NCBI GenBank assembly: GCA_009839635.1
Contig: VXPJ01000056.1
Coordinates: forward strand, 1-25,898
DNA length: 25,898 nt
Direction of reading: 5' to 3'
From: Pseudomonadota bacterium
GTDB taxonomy: Bacteria; Pseudomonadota; Gammaproteobacteria; UBA4575
Shown here: positions 1-9,107 of the stretch, piece after piece
Layout of the letters: every line of letters starts with the position of its first letter
How positions within the stretch are numbered: the first letter of the stretch is position 1
Notes under the pieces: model-generated
Seen by the model: the letters and a program-made list of their open reading frames with translations, nothing else
What the model was told of the DNA's origin: nothing
Database searches by the model: none
Translations under genes and position numbers: made by a program

Positions 1-564
1 GTCTACATTCATGAGGAAGCGGATGCGGACATGGGCGTGGCCATCGCGGTCAATGCCAAGACCCATCGTTTCGGGGTCTGCAATGCCATGGAAACACTGC
101 TGGTCGACCGGGCGATCGCGGGCGAGATCTTGCCGCGGATCAAGGCACAGCTGGATGAAAAGGGCGTGGAAGTGCGTGGCTGTGAAAGGACTTGTGTACT
201 GTTGCCTGGGATTTCAGCGGCAAGTGAGGAGGACTGGTTTGAGGAGTACCTGGGACCGGTGCTGGCCGTTCGCATCGTTGATGGAATGACACAGGCCATC
301 GATCACATCGAGACCTACGGCTCGCAGCACACCGATGCGATTGTCACGGACAATGATGAGGTTGCACAGAAGTTTCTGCGTGAAGTGGACTCGAGCTCGG
401 TGATGGTCAATGCCTCGACGCGCTTTGCGGACGGCTTCGAGTATGGCCTGGGCGCAGAAATCGGCATCAGCACGGACAAGCTGCATGCCCGTGGCCCGGT
501 CGGCCTGGAAGGACTGACTTCCCAGAAGTTCATCGTGCTTGGGGACGGCAACATACGTGAGTAA
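1..564 (+). CDS. proA: Gamma-glutamyl phosphate reductase, C-terminal part (5' end outside window)
   Basis: The gene enters from the left edge; the frame is open from base 1 and stops at 562-564, leaving 187 residues. ProA reduces gamma-glutamyl phosphate to glutamate-5-semialdehyde with NADPH, the second step of proline synthesis in the cytoplasm. The visible part matches the C-terminal half of the family: VNAKTHRFGVCNAMETLL near the start, which covers the region after the catalytic cysteine segment of this aldehyde-dehydrogenase-fold enzyme, then RFADGFEYGLGAEIGIST and the closing RGPVGLEGLTSQKF block with FIVLGDG. The ending is normal, so the gene looks intact as far as can be seen. nadD follows after 44 nt on the same strand, a pairing common in Gammaproteobacteria. 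The frame has an internal ATG at 31, but homology continues upstream of it, so this is not the true start. Confidence 0.96.
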   Translation, partial: VYIHEEADADMGVAIAVNAKTHRFGVCNAMETLLVDRAIAGEILPRIKAQLDEKGVEVRGCERTCVLLPGISAASEEDWFEEYLGPVLAVRIVDGMTQAIDHIETYGSQHTDAIVTDNDEVAQKFLREVDSSSVMVNASTRFADGFEYGLGAEIGISTDKLHARGPVGLEGLTSQKFIVLGDGNIRE

Positions 565-608
565 GCTGTACCGGTATCAGGGAGTACCTTTCGGGCCGGG
601 GAGCCCGT

Positions 609-1286
609 ATGTGCGATTCGGACCTGATTGACCGGAATACAGATGTGTTGGGTATATTCGGCGGAGTATTTGATCCGGTTCACTTTGGACACATAAAGCC
701 GGCGCTTGCGCTGCAGGCGCGTTTTGATTTCGAGCAAATCCGGTTCATCCCCTGTCGACAGGCCCCTCACAAGAAAGCTGCCGGTGCGAGTGCACAGCAC
801 AGATGCAACATGCTCGGTCTTGTGACCCATTCAATTCCCGAGCTTGTTGTAGACGATCGCGAGTTGCAACGACCCGGCCCGTCGTACACGATCGACACGC
901 TGAGGGAACTTCGTGAAGAGATCGGTGCCACACAGGGACTGGTCCTGATCCTGGGTATCGATGCCTTTTCGAGTTTCTGCAGCTGGCACAAATTTGATGA
1001 AATCCTGTCGATTTGTCATATCATGTTATTGCGTCGTCCCGGCTACAGGCTTGCGGGAAGGGGTTGCGAACACGAGCTCTATGAAAAGCACGCTACGGAC
1101 CAGATAACAAACGTTCTCCAGGCTCCCCATGGATCGATCTATCTCAGTGACGAACAGGAATTCGAAATCTCCTCTTCCGTTATCCGACAGTACGTTGCAG
1201 AAGGCCGACAGCCCCGCTACCTGCTGCCCGGCAATGTATGGGACTATATCTGCAAGCATGATTTGTACCGGGACTCGAAGGCATGA
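609..1286 (+). CDS. nadD: Nicotinate-nucleotide adenylyltransferase
   Basis: NadD transfers AMP from ATP to nicotinate mononucleotide, giving deamido-NAD, in cytoplasmic NAD synthesis. The 225-residue product carries the nucleotidyltransferase signature GGVFDPVHFGH at residues 18-28, with the HxGH-type histidines that bind ATP phosphates, and the second signature ISSSVIR at about residue 187, close to the C-terminus as in the family. It is slightly longer than the E. coli enzyme (213) because about ten residues precede the first beta strand. The ATG at 609 is preceded by GGGGAG at 598-603, a well-placed ribosome binding site. It lies between proA and rng. In many relatives rsfS and rlmH follow nadD directly; here they are absent and rng starts 69 nt later. 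Confidence 0.96.
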   Translation: MCDSDLIDRNTDVLGIFGGVFDPVHFGHIKPALALQARFDFEQIRFIPCRQAPHKKAAGASAQHRCNMLGLVTHSIPELVVDDRELQRPGPSYTIDTLRELREEIGATQGLVLILGIDAFSSFCSWHKFDEILSICHIMLLRRPGYRLAGRGCEHELYEKHATDQITNVLQAPHGSIYLSDEQEFEISSSVIRQYVAEGRQPRYLLPGNVWDYICKHDLYRDSKA

Positions 1287-1355
1287 GCCGTGTACGCTGC
1301 AAACCCGGCAGGATGCGGCCATCGCAATATCCCGGAGGGCGCGGGGAAAATCACC

Positions 1356-2861
1356 ATGAGTGAAGAAATCCTGATCAATGTCACACCCCAGGAGACGCGT
1401 GTCGCTGTCGTTGAAAGCGGCCTGCTGCAGGAAGTACAGGTCGAGCGCGTCGGCAAACAGGGCCTGGTCGGGAATATCTTCAAGGGGTGCGTCAGCAAGG
1501 TCATGCCCGGCATGGATGCAGCATTTGTCGATATCGGGCTGCCCAAGGCTGCTTTTCTTCACAGTTCGGATGTTGCCTACCTGCCCAAGCCTTCGGGCAG
1601 CAGCTCGGTCCTGCTGTCGGCACCCGAAGAGGGCCTGCTGCCGCCCCAGAACGAGTCCATCGCGAACCTGCTTCATGAGGGGCAGCAGTTGCTGGTCCAG
1701 GTGATCAAGGATCAGCTGGGTACGAAAGGCGCCCGCCTGACCACCAGCATCACCGTTCCCTCCCGCTACATGGTGCTGTTGCCATACTCGAACGACATCC
1801 GGCTGTCCGTGCGCATCGAGGACCTGCAAGAGCGCGCCCGCCTGGTTGAAACCACCCAGGGCCTGCTGGATGAGTTGAACGCGAAATGTGGCTGTATCCT
1901 GAGAACGGCTGCAGAAGGCATGAGCGAGTCGGACCTGAGAAGGGATTTGAAGTTCCTGCTGGATCTCTGGGACACGATCGTCGAGAAGGTCATGCGCATG
2001 TCATCCGTTAACCAGGTGTATTCCGATCTGCCGTTGATGGTGCGCACCTTGCGTGACCTTTCGGTCGAGGATCTCGACGTGGTCAGGGTGGATTCGCGTT
2101 CGGCGTTTGAGGCCGTGCAGGAGTTTTCCAAGAAACTGGTCCCCGAAATTGCAGATCGCATTTCGCATTATTCGGGGGCTCGCCCGATATTCGAGCTTTA
2201 TTCCATTGAAGAGGAGCTGCAGAAATCCCTGCACAGGAAAGTGGAGCTCAAGTCCGGGGGTTATCTGATTTTTGACCAGACCGAGGCGATGACCACCATC
2301 GATATCAACACGGGCGGTTTCGTTGGTCACCGCAATCTGGAGGAAACGATCTACAAGACCAACCTGGAGGCCGCCCAGGCCATTGCGCGCCAGCTGCGGT
2401 TACGCAACCTGGGGGGCATCATCATCATCGATTTCATTGACATGGAAAACGAGGAGCACACGCGTCAGGTCATGCGCACACTCGAGAAATTCCTGGAGAA
2501 GGATCGTGCCAAGAGCCAGGTGTATGACGTATCGCCTCTCGGCCTGGTTGAGATGACACGCAAGCGCACCCGCGAGAGCCTGGAGCACATCCTGTGTGAG
2601 CCGTGCATCACCTGTGCAGGCCGCGGCTACATCAAGACACCTGAGACTGTCTGCTTTGAACTGTTTCGGGAAATCATGCGCGAGGCACGGCAGTACGAGA
2701 CCGACCGGCTGCTGGTGCTGGCCTCGCAATCCGTGATCGACCTCTTGCTGGACGAGGAATCGTCCAGTCTCGCCGAGCTCGAAGACCATATCGGCAAGGC
2801 CATCAAGTTACAGGTTGAGTCCCTGTACTCGCAGGAACAGTTTGATGTTGTGCCCTTGTGA
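1356..2861 (+). CDS. rng: Ribonuclease G
   Basis: Endoribonuclease of the RNase E/G family; it matures the 5' end of 16S rRNA and takes part in mRNA decay. From the ATG at 1356 the protein is 501 residues, near the 489 of E. coli RNase G. It opens with ILINVTPQETRVA, typical of this family, then an S1-like RNA-binding domain (GNIFKGCVSKVMPGMDAAFVD). The metal-binding catalytic aspartates are D316 (TTIDINTGG) and D359 (IIIIDFIDM), 43 residues apart as in RNase E. The zinc-link cysteines are C417 and C420 (CITC, before AGRG). A GTG at 1290 would add 22 residues, but these do not resemble the family N-terminus, and GGGGA at 1343-1347 suits the ATG. The stop overlaps the yhdP start by 4 nt (GTGA), suggesting coupled translation. 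Confidence 0.95.
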   Translation: MSEEILINVTPQETRVAVVESGLLQEVQVERVGKQGLVGNIFKGCVSKVMPGMDAAFVDIGLPKAAFLHSSDVAYLPKPSGSSSVLLSAPEEGLLPPQNESIANLLHEGQQLLVQVIKDQLGTKGARLTTSITVPSRYMVLLPYSNDIRLSVRIEDLQERARLVETTQGLLDELNAKCGCILRTAAEGMSESDLRRDLKFLLDLWDTIVEKVMRMSSVNQVYSDLPLMVRTLRDLSVEDLDVVRVDSRSAFEAVQEFSKKLVPEIADRISHYSGARPIFELYSIEEELQKSLHRKVELKSGGYLIFDQTEAMTTIDINTGGFVGHRNLEETIYKTNLEAAQAIARQLRLRNLGGIIIIDFIDMENEEHTRQVMRTLEKFLEKDRAKSQVYDVSPLGLVEMTRKRTRESLEHILCEPCITCAGRGYIKTPETVCFELFREIMREARQYETDRLLVLASQSVIDLLLDEESSSLAELEDHIGKAIKLQVESLYSQEQFDVVPL

Positions 2862-5800
2862 GTCGGGATGATCCAGTGGGGCACCGACTGTTACTTGCCG
2901 GCTGGTATGTGCTTGCACTGATCCTGGTGCTCACTGCAGTTGTAAACAGTATTACCCGCCTGCCTTCGTCCCTGTACCAGGAGTATCTTCCGGCGTTCCA
3001 GGAAACGATTTCATCCCTCATCGACAAGCCCGTGCACATCCGGGCAATCCACGTGAACTGGTACGGCTACACCCCGCTGATCGCGGTGGAAGGTTTGTCC
3101 GTGTATTCCGATGAAACGAAATCCAGCCACTTGCTGGCTGCCGAAAAAGCAACGATCTCACTTGATCTGCTCGACAGCCTGATGAGCGGGAACTTTGTCA
3201 TCAAGGAGCTGCAACTGAGAGGCAGCGATCTGCATGCCGTGCGTGACAAGGATCACAGGATCGTGCTGAACGGCATCGATATCAGCGAACGCATCGTCCG
3301 CAGGAAAGAGGCCGGCACGACCGGGGACATCCGTTTCAGCCTGCTGGCGAGCACGATCGCCATCCAGGATGAGGTCCTGGGCCACGACTATCATTTCGAT
3401 CACGTGGACATCGTTTTGCGCTTTCATGAGGAAAAGCTCAGGATTTCGTCGAAGGTGATGCTGCCCGATAGATTCGGGGATTCACTGTCGCTCGGGGCGG
3501 ACCTCGAAGATCTTGACCAGGGGCTGGACAACATCCGGGGAGAGTTGTACGCGAAAGGTGAAAATATCAACCTTGAACAGCTGGACGATTTCTTCCCGCA
3601 ACTCAGTCTTGTCATTCACAATGGCCGTTCCGACTTCGAGATCTGGGGAGACCTGAAGTCAGAGCATGAGTGGTCGTTTGAGGGCAGCCTGGCATTTCAT
3701 GACCTCGAATACCGCCCCGTGACGGACCCGCTGGTGGATGACGGTCATGCAATCACAGCACTGGATACACGGTTTCGGGTACAGGGATTACAGGACACCT
3801 GGCACCTGGCCTTTATCGAAAGTGATATACGAAGCGCCGGGCACAGGTGGGCGGGGGAGGAGTATGAGGTCCGTTGTATACGTTGCGGGGGCGACGCTGC
3901 AGAACCCGCAGTGGCCGTGGCGCTGGATCATTTCGATTTGGCCAACCTGCTTGCAACACTGCAGCACTTTCCCGTTTTCTCAAAGCCCTTACAGGCCTTG
4001 CTGATGCAGGCCCGGGTCGACGGGGAGTTCACCGACACCCGCATCCAGCTCCAGTTGCACGACGAGCGACTGGTGAAGTATGCCTACCATACCGTTTTGC
4101 AGGAGGTCAACGTGTCGGTGCCTGCGCACGAGCTGGAACTGTCCCGGGTGTCCGGTAAGGCCGCTGGTGATCACCTGCACGGCAGCTTCTCGATCGATTC
4201 ACCGACCGTGCAGATTCATGCACGGCAGATCAAAGAGCACGCATTTCCGCAGCAGGCAATCACCGGACGGCTCCTGTGGGAGTTTGCGGACCGTGGCACG
4301 GTGATTGCCCTGGAAAATGTCTCGCTCAAGACCGAAGGTCTACTGGCCGAGATGCAGGGCATTGCATACGTGGGACAGGACAGTTCCCGGGTGGACATCC
4401 AGGCCGGCTTGCCCGAGGTGCAGATTGCAGCCCTCAAGGCCTGGCTGCCGGATGAGAAACTGGGGTCTGAGCTGGCATCCTGGCTTGAGCAGGGCGAGAC
4501 GGGGGGTACGCTGAGCGATGTCAGGCTTTTGCTGCAAGGGGATCCCAGGAACATTCCTTTCGGACATCATCCAGGCCAGCTCGAAATCCGCGCGGACATC
4601 CGGGGGATCTCGCTGGGTGCCCATGAGAAGTGGCCGGAAATCCACGATCTCGGAGCGCATCTTGTGGTCATAAACCAACGGCTGGACATCCACGGCGATC
4701 AGGGACAGGTATCGAATGCATCGGTCCGCGGTTTCGATATCGCCATTGACAACATCCAGCAACCGAAGCTGGTTATGCAGGGAAGTATCCGCGGGCCCGC
4801 CCCCAGCATCCTGGAGGTGCTGCAAAAATCTTCACTGATCCCGCAAGACGGTCAGGAACCGGCCAACGTTTCCATGGCAGGCACGATGGACCTTGGCCTG
4901 AACCTCAGTCTCCCACTGGCCGATTCGGTTGATGAGGAGGCGCGCGTAGCGGGCACGATCGGGTTCAAAGACGTGGACTTGACGGTGGCCCTGGCATCCC
5001 TGGCGTTTACCGACCTGAATGGCATATTGGAATTCAGTGATGTCGGCATTGAGAGCGAAGGCCTGAGTGCCCGCTTACACGGCTCGGAATTCCATGCGAA
5101 TGCCTTTTTGCTGGAGAACGGCGTTACACGTGTGCAGATTCGCGGGGAACTGGATCTTGATGCCTGGCTGGATGCCGGTGATCTCTGGCTCGCCCCGCAC
5201 GTACATGGCAAGGCCCCGGTATCCGCAGCCATCGACCTTCATCCACCGGATGGCACGGGGCGGGAGAAGCCGCTGGAAATCAGCATGGAGAGCGATCTGG
5301 TGGACATTGCCCTTGAGCTTCCCGAGCCGTTTGGCAAGCAGGCAGGAACGCCCATGACCCTGAACATGCATTCGCAGTTTCTGCCCGGAAGAGGCAATAC
5401 ACTGTCGTTCAACTACGGAGACCGGATCTTTGCACAGGGCCTGCTGGATGCGGGGCAGCTTCGCGCACTGGAAGTCAGGGTAGGCGACGACCGGTTTGAG
5501 CTGCCCGCGGAGGGTATCAGGGTATCCGGGACCTTCGGGCCGCTGGATGTGAACCAGTGGCAGGACCTGCTCGGGCCCGCAGACATGGAAGGGTCCCTTG
5601 AGCTGCGTGAAGTCGATCTCCGGGCAAGTACGGTTTCCCTGTCCGATGTGACGTTGACCGATGTGGGCCTGAGCCTGCAGAAGGATGTGAAATCCTGGAC
5701 TGGAACAGTCCATTCACAGACGCTACAGGGAACGTTCGAATATCCGCTGGAGCTCGATGCCGAAAGCATTGTTGCCGCCCGGTTTGATTATCTACGTTAC

Positions 5801-6706
5801 GATTACTTCGATGAGGAATTCACTTTCGATGTAAATCCCCGTGATCTTCCGGCTCTGGACATACAGATCGTGCAGTTCGAGTCGGACGGTCTTCTCATGA
5901 ACAACGTCAACCTGAAAACCGAGCCTTCTACACAGGGAATGATCATCGATTCACTGGCAGCGGAAGGGGACGGTTACCGGCTTGAGGCCGCCGGCACCTG
6001 GGACATGGATGTGCGCGGGATTCACAGCACGGACATGACCCTTGAGCTGGCCGTGCGGGATCTGCACGATACATTGACGAGCTTTGGAGAAGAGACCGCT
6101 GTGGACAAGGGCAAGGGAGTCGTTTCTGCAGAGCTCAGCTGGCCGGGCATGCCCGACCAGTTTTCGCTGGAATCTTTTGCGGGCACCGCGACACTGAGAC
6201 TCAAGGACGGGGAGATCACGACAGTCGACCCCGGTGGTGCAGGTCGCCTGGTGGGGCTGTTCAATCTGGCCGAGATATCGAGGAGGCTGACACTCGACTT
6301 TTCAGACTTTTTCTCCGAAGGCTACGTGTTTGATAAAATCCGTGGCACCCTGGTATTCGAGGATGGAAACCTGACCACCGAGAACCTGCGGTTCAATGGT
6401 CCTTCTGCAGACATGCAGATTGCCGGAAGAACAGGGATCGTGGCCAGGGATTACGACCAGATCATTACCGTGACGCCGCATGTCACCGGCGGGTTGCCGT
6501 GGCTTGGCATCGGTCTTGGGCCGGTGGGTGTGGGGGGAATCTACATTCTGGGGAAAATCGGCGAAAAGGTCGGCATTGATGTAGACGAGGTTGTGGACAA
6601 GGTAGTAGAAGTGAAGTATCACATGACCGGAAGCTGGGACGATCCACTGATCGAGCCCGTAGCACAGAAAATTGCGGAATCCGAGCCACCTCAGGAAACT
6701 CCCTAG
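2858..6706 (+). CDS. yhdP: YhdP family AsmA-like envelope phospholipid transport protein
   Basis: A 1282-residue protein, close to E. coli YhdP (1266), which together with TamB and YdbH moves phospholipids from the inner to the outer membrane. One transmembrane helix lies at about residues 9-30 (LLLAGWYVLALILVLTAVV); the rest is a long periplasmic body of beta-rich AsmA/DUF3971-type sequence, expected to form an elongated groove. The end has the family features: a glycine-rich, hydrophobic stretch (GLPWLGIGLGPVGVGGIYILG), then KYHMTGSWDDPLIEP. The start is GTG at 2858, inside the end of rng in a 4-nt overlap; a membrane anchor so near this start supports it. The rng-yhdP-nit-tldD-pmbA order is known from Pseudomonas and other gammaproteobacteria. 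The reading frame is unbroken. The lipid-bridge role is known for the family and inferred here. Confidence 0.92.
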   Translation: MSRDDPVGHRLLLAGWYVLALILVLTAVVNSITRLPSSLYQEYLPAFQETISSLIDKPVHIRAIHVNWYGYTPLIAVEGLSVYSDETKSSHLLAAEKATISLDLLDSLMSGNFVIKELQLRGSDLHAVRDKDHRIVLNGIDISERIVRRKEAGTTGDIRFSLLASTIAIQDEVLGHDYHFDHVDIVLRFHEEKLRISSKVMLPDRFGDSLSLGADLEDLDQGLDNIRGELYAKGENINLEQLDDFFPQLSLVIHNGRSDFEIWGDLKSEHEWSFEGSLAFHDLEYRPVTDPLVDDGHAITALDTRFRVQGLQDTWHLAFIESDIRSAGHRWAGEEYEVRCIRCGGDAAEPAVAVALDHFDLANLLATLQHFPVFSKPLQALLMQARVDGEFTDTRIQLQLHDERLVKYAYHTVLQEVNVSVPAHELELSRVSGKAAGDHLHGSFSIDSPTVQIHARQIKEHAFPQQAITGRLLWEFADRGTVIALENVSLKTEGLLAEMQGIAYVGQDSSRVDIQAGLPEVQIAALKAWLPDEKLGSELASWLEQGETGGTLSDVRLLLQGDPRNIPFGHHPGQLEIRADIRGISLGAHEKWPEIHDLGAHLVVINQRLDIHGDQGQVSNASVRGFDIAIDNIQQPKLVMQGSIRGPAPSILEVLQKSSLIPQDGQEPANVSMAGTMDLGLNLSLPLADSVDEEARVAGTIGFKDVDLTVALASLAFTDLNGILEFSDVGIESEGLSARLHGSEFHANAFLLENGVTRVQIRGELDLDAWLDAGDLWLAPHVHGKAPVSAAIDLHPPDGTGREKPLEISMESDLVDIALELPEPFGKQAGTPMTLNMHSQFLPGRGNTLSFNYGDRIFAQGLLDAGQLRALEVRVGDDRFELPAEGIRVSGTFGPLDVNQWQDLLGPADMEGSLELREVDLRASTVSLSDVTLTDVGLSLQKDVKSWTGTVHSQTLQGTFEYPLELDAESIVAARFDYLRYDYFDEEFTFDVNPRDLPALDIQIVQFESDGLLMNNVNLKTEPSTQGMIIDSLAAEGDGYRLEAAGTWDMDVRGIHSTDMTLELAVRDLHDTLTSFGEETAVDKGKGVVSAELSWPGMPDQFSLESFAGTATLRLKDGEITTVDPGGAGRLVGLFNLAEISRRLTLDFSDFFSEGYVFDKIRGTLVFEDGNLTTENLRFNGPSADMQIAGRTGIVARDYDQIITVTPHVTGGLPWLGIGLGPVGVGGIYILGKIGEKVGIDVDEVVDKVVEVKYHMTGSWDDPLIEPVAQKIAESEPPQETP

Positions 6707-6809
6707 TCACCCGGCAGGACGATGTCTTGAATCAGGCAAATTCCCGCATGGACAGGCTGTGTGGTTACCGGGCCAATCGCGAGAACTATTGAGAGGATAC
6801 TGACGGACC
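6707..6809 (+). other. Intergenic gap between yhdP and the amidase gene
   Basis: This 103-nt gap is the longest within the first plus-strand block. I found no convincing sigma70 promoter pair, no terminator with a U-tract and no small ORF with a ribosome binding site. The amidase gene may be transcribed by read-through from the rng-yhdP side, or from a promoter that I cannot recognise. Confidence 0.4.
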
Positions 6810-7628
6810 ATGATGCGAAAAGTTGCCGCCATACAAATGGCCTCCGGGCCCAATGTCGATGCCAATTTGCACGAGGCAGGACGCCTGATTCGCCAGGCCG
6901 TCGATGCTGGTGCAGGCCTGGTCGTGTTGCCGGAAAATTTTGCCATCATGGGAGTCCAGGAAGAAGACAAGGTCGAGGTGCGGGAGCCGCCCGGCAACGG
7001 GGCCATACAGAACTTCCTTGCCGAGCAGGCCAGGCACCACAACATCTGGCTCGTGGGGGGTACGGTGCCGCTGGAATGCGAGGACCCCAACAAGATTTTT
7101 GCAGCCTGTCTGGTATATGACGACCAGGGCAAATGCGTGGTTCGTTATGACAAGATCCACTTGTTTGATGTCAACCTCGTAGAGACCGGTGAAAGCTACA
7201 ATGAGTCGGAAACCATCGAGTACGGGAGAACCGGGCTTCAGGTCATTGACTCACCCTTCGGGAGAATAGGCTTCGCGGTTTGCTATGATCTGCGTTTTCC
7301 CGAGCTGTTCAGGGAGTTGCTGGATATGGGTGCGCAGGTGGTTGTATTTCCTGCAGCATTCACTGCAGCGACAGGGCAGGCGCACTGGGAAAGCCTGATT
7401 CGGGCCCGTGCGATCGAAAATGTCATGTACGTGATCGCCTCCGCACAGGGCGGCTATCATGTAAGTGGCCGTACGACGTACGGTGACAGTATGATCGTGG
7501 ACCCGTGGGGTGTGATTCTGAACCGGGTCAAGCAAGGTGCAGGCATCGCCGTCGGCGGTGTGAACCTGGATTATCTCGAGTCGCGGCGAAAAACCTTTCC
7601 CTGTATCCAGCATCGAAGACTGAAATAA
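6810..7628 (+). CDS. Nit-type carbon-nitrogen hydrolase, probably deaminated glutathione amidase
   Basis: A 272-residue nitrilase-superfamily enzyme. The Glu-Lys-Cys catalytic triad is visible as E42 (VLPENFA), K115 (RYDKIHLFDV) and C158 (FAVCYDLRFPELF). The KIHLFDV motif, the AHWESLIRARAIEN block, the SYG/TYGDSMIVDPWG segment and the QHRR ending are most like the Nit1/Nit2 branch, whose characterised members hydrolyse deaminated glutathione, a side product of transaminases. That substrate is therefore the best inference, but another omega-amidase substrate cannot be excluded. Two ATG codons stand in tandem at 6810 and 6813, and either may be used; the ribosome binding site is weak. It is cytoplasmic, with no signal peptide. 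Its place between yhdP and tldD is conserved in several gammaproteobacteria and does not reveal the substrate. Confidence 0.88.
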   Translation: MMRKVAAIQMASGPNVDANLHEAGRLIRQAVDAGAGLVVLPENFAIMGVQEEDKVEVREPPGNGAIQNFLAEQARHHNIWLVGGTVPLECEDPNKIFAACLVYDDQGKCVVRYDKIHLFDVNLVETGESYNESETIEYGRTGLQVIDSPFGRIGFAVCYDLRFPELFRELLDMGAQVVVFPAAFTAATGQAHWESLIRARAIENVMYVIASAQGGYHVSGRTTYGDSMIVDPWGVILNRVKQGAGIAVGGVNLDYLESRRKTFPCIQHRRLK

Positions 7629-7664
7629 AATTTGAGCATATCGTATGACGGACGGTTGAACCCT

Positions 7665-9107
7665 ATGGAAAACTCACTGGCACTGGCACAAGAAACCATT
7701 CTGACTCCGTCCGGGCTGGATGAAACCCACCTGACGCAGGCTTTCTCCATTCTGCTGGACTCTGCCGCCGACAGCGGGGATATCTACTTCCAGTTGCGCA
7801 AGTCGGAAGCCTGGTCGCTGGAAGACGGGATCGTCAAGGATGCGAGCCATGATCTCAGCCAGGGGGTGGGCATCCGGGCCATCAAGGGCGAGAAAAGCGG
7901 TTTTGCCTATTCCGATGAAATTGTCCTGCCGGCCTTGCTGGAATCCTGCAAGGCGGCGCGTGCGATTGCCCGGGGCGGTCAGGGCGGTTCGGTGCAGAGC
8001 TGGAAGTTCTGCACAGGGAACAATCTTTACCCGTCTGGAAACCCGCTCGACTCCTTCAGCGAATCCGACAAGGTTGACCTGTTGCGACACCTCGACAGCC
8101 TGGCGCGAAAGCAGGACCCCCGGGTCAAGCAGGTAATGCTGTCACTGGCCGGCGTACACGAGATGGTGCTGGTCGCGAACAGTGACGGCCAGATGGCGGC
8201 CGATATCCGCCCGCTAGTGAGGCTGTACGTGTCCGTCATCGCAGAACACAAGGGGCGCCTTGAACAGGGCAGTGCCGGCGGGGGCGGTCGTGTCAGCTAT
8301 GATTTCTTCAACCAGGAAGAGCGTGCGCAGTCCTATGTACGGGAAGCGGTGCGAACGGCACTGCTCAATCTCGAGGCGGTGGATGCACCGGCGGGAACGA
8401 TGGATGTCGTGCTGGGTCCTGGATGGCCGGGCGTGCTGCTGCATGAGGCGGTTGGCCATGGCCTGGAGGGCGACTTTACCTACAAGGGCACCTCGGTTTT
8501 CAGCGGGCGTATCGGGGAGCGCGTGGCAAGCAAGGGCATCACGGTGGTGGATGACGGCACGCTGGAAAATCGCAGGGGCTCCCTGAACATCGATGATGAA
8601 GGCACGACCACGCAGTGTACCATGCTCATCGAAGACGGGATTCTCAAGGGCTTCATGCAGGACAGGCTGAATGCCAGGTTATCCAAAACGGCACCCACGG
8701 GAAATGGCAGGCGGGAGTCCTTCGCACACCTGCCCATGCCGCGCATGACCAATACCTACATGCTGGCGGGTGAACATGACCCGGAGGAAATCCTCAGTTC
8801 AGTGGACTCGGGGTTTTATGCCGTGAATTTCGGAGGCGGGCAGGTGGACATCACCTCCGGAAAGTTCGTGTTCTCAGCATCGGAAGCCTACCTGATCGAG
8901 AAGGGAAAGGTCACCCGGCCAGTCAAGGGAGCCACGCTGATCGGTGACGGCCCGGATGTGCTGACAAGAGTGAGCATGATCGGAAATGATCTGCGCCTGG
9001 ATGACGGCATTGGCACCTGCGGCAAGGAGGGCCAGAGTGTCCCGGTGGGCGTGGGTCAGCCCACGCTGCGCGTTGACGGCCTGACTGTGGGCGGGACGGC
9101 AGGTTGA
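7665..9107 (+). CDS. tldD: Metalloprotease subunit TldD
   Basis: TldD and PmbA (TldE) form a cytoplasmic heterodimeric zinc protease that, in E. coli, removes the microcin B17 leader peptide and degrades CcdA; its general role is probably turnover of small unfolded peptides. From the ATG at 7665 the protein has 480 residues, almost the same as E. coli TldD (481). The zinc motif HEAVGHGLEGD begins at H260, with E261 catalytic and H265 the second ligand. The C-terminal part has the conserved SGKFVFSASEAYLIE and CGKEGQSVPVGVGQPT blocks. A TTG at 7632 would add 11 residues without family similarity, so the ATG is preferred, although no strong ribosome binding site is seen. The stop overlaps the pmbA start (TGATG). 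yjgA, present here in some relatives, is missing. Confidence 0.95.
   Translation: MENSLALAQETILTPSGLDETHLTQAFSILLDSAADSGDIYFQLRKSEAWSLEDGIVKDASHDLSQGVGIRAIKGEKSGFAYSDEIVLPALLESCKAARAIARGGQGGSVQSWKFCTGNNLYPSGNPLDSFSESDKVDLLRHLDSLARKQDPRVKQVMLSLAGVHEMVLVANSDGQMAADIRPLVRLYVSVIAEHKGRLEQGSAGGGGRVSYDFFNQEERAQSYVREAVRTALLNLEAVDAPAGTMDVVLGPGWPGVLLHEAVGHGLEGDFTYKGTSVFSGRIGERVASKGITVVDDGTLENRRGSLNIDDEGTTTQCTMLIEDGILKGFMQDRLNARLSKTAPTGNGRRESFAHLPMPRMTNTYMLAGEHDPEEILSSVDSGFYAVNFGGGQVDITSGKFVFSASEAYLIEKGKVTRPVKGATLIGDGPDVLTRVSMIGNDLRLDDGIGTCGKEGQSVPVGVGQPTLRVDGLTVGGTAG

Noticed and set aside
1290..1355. GTG start for rng at 1290, 3 nt after the nadD stop
   Set aside because: The added 22 residues do not resemble RNase G N-termini, and the ATG at 1356 gives the family start with a nearby GGGGA.
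1026..1829. 267-codon minus-strand ORF opposite nadD and rng
   Set aside because: Both plus-strand genes carry clear catalytic motifs through this region; the reverse frame shows no recognisable domain.
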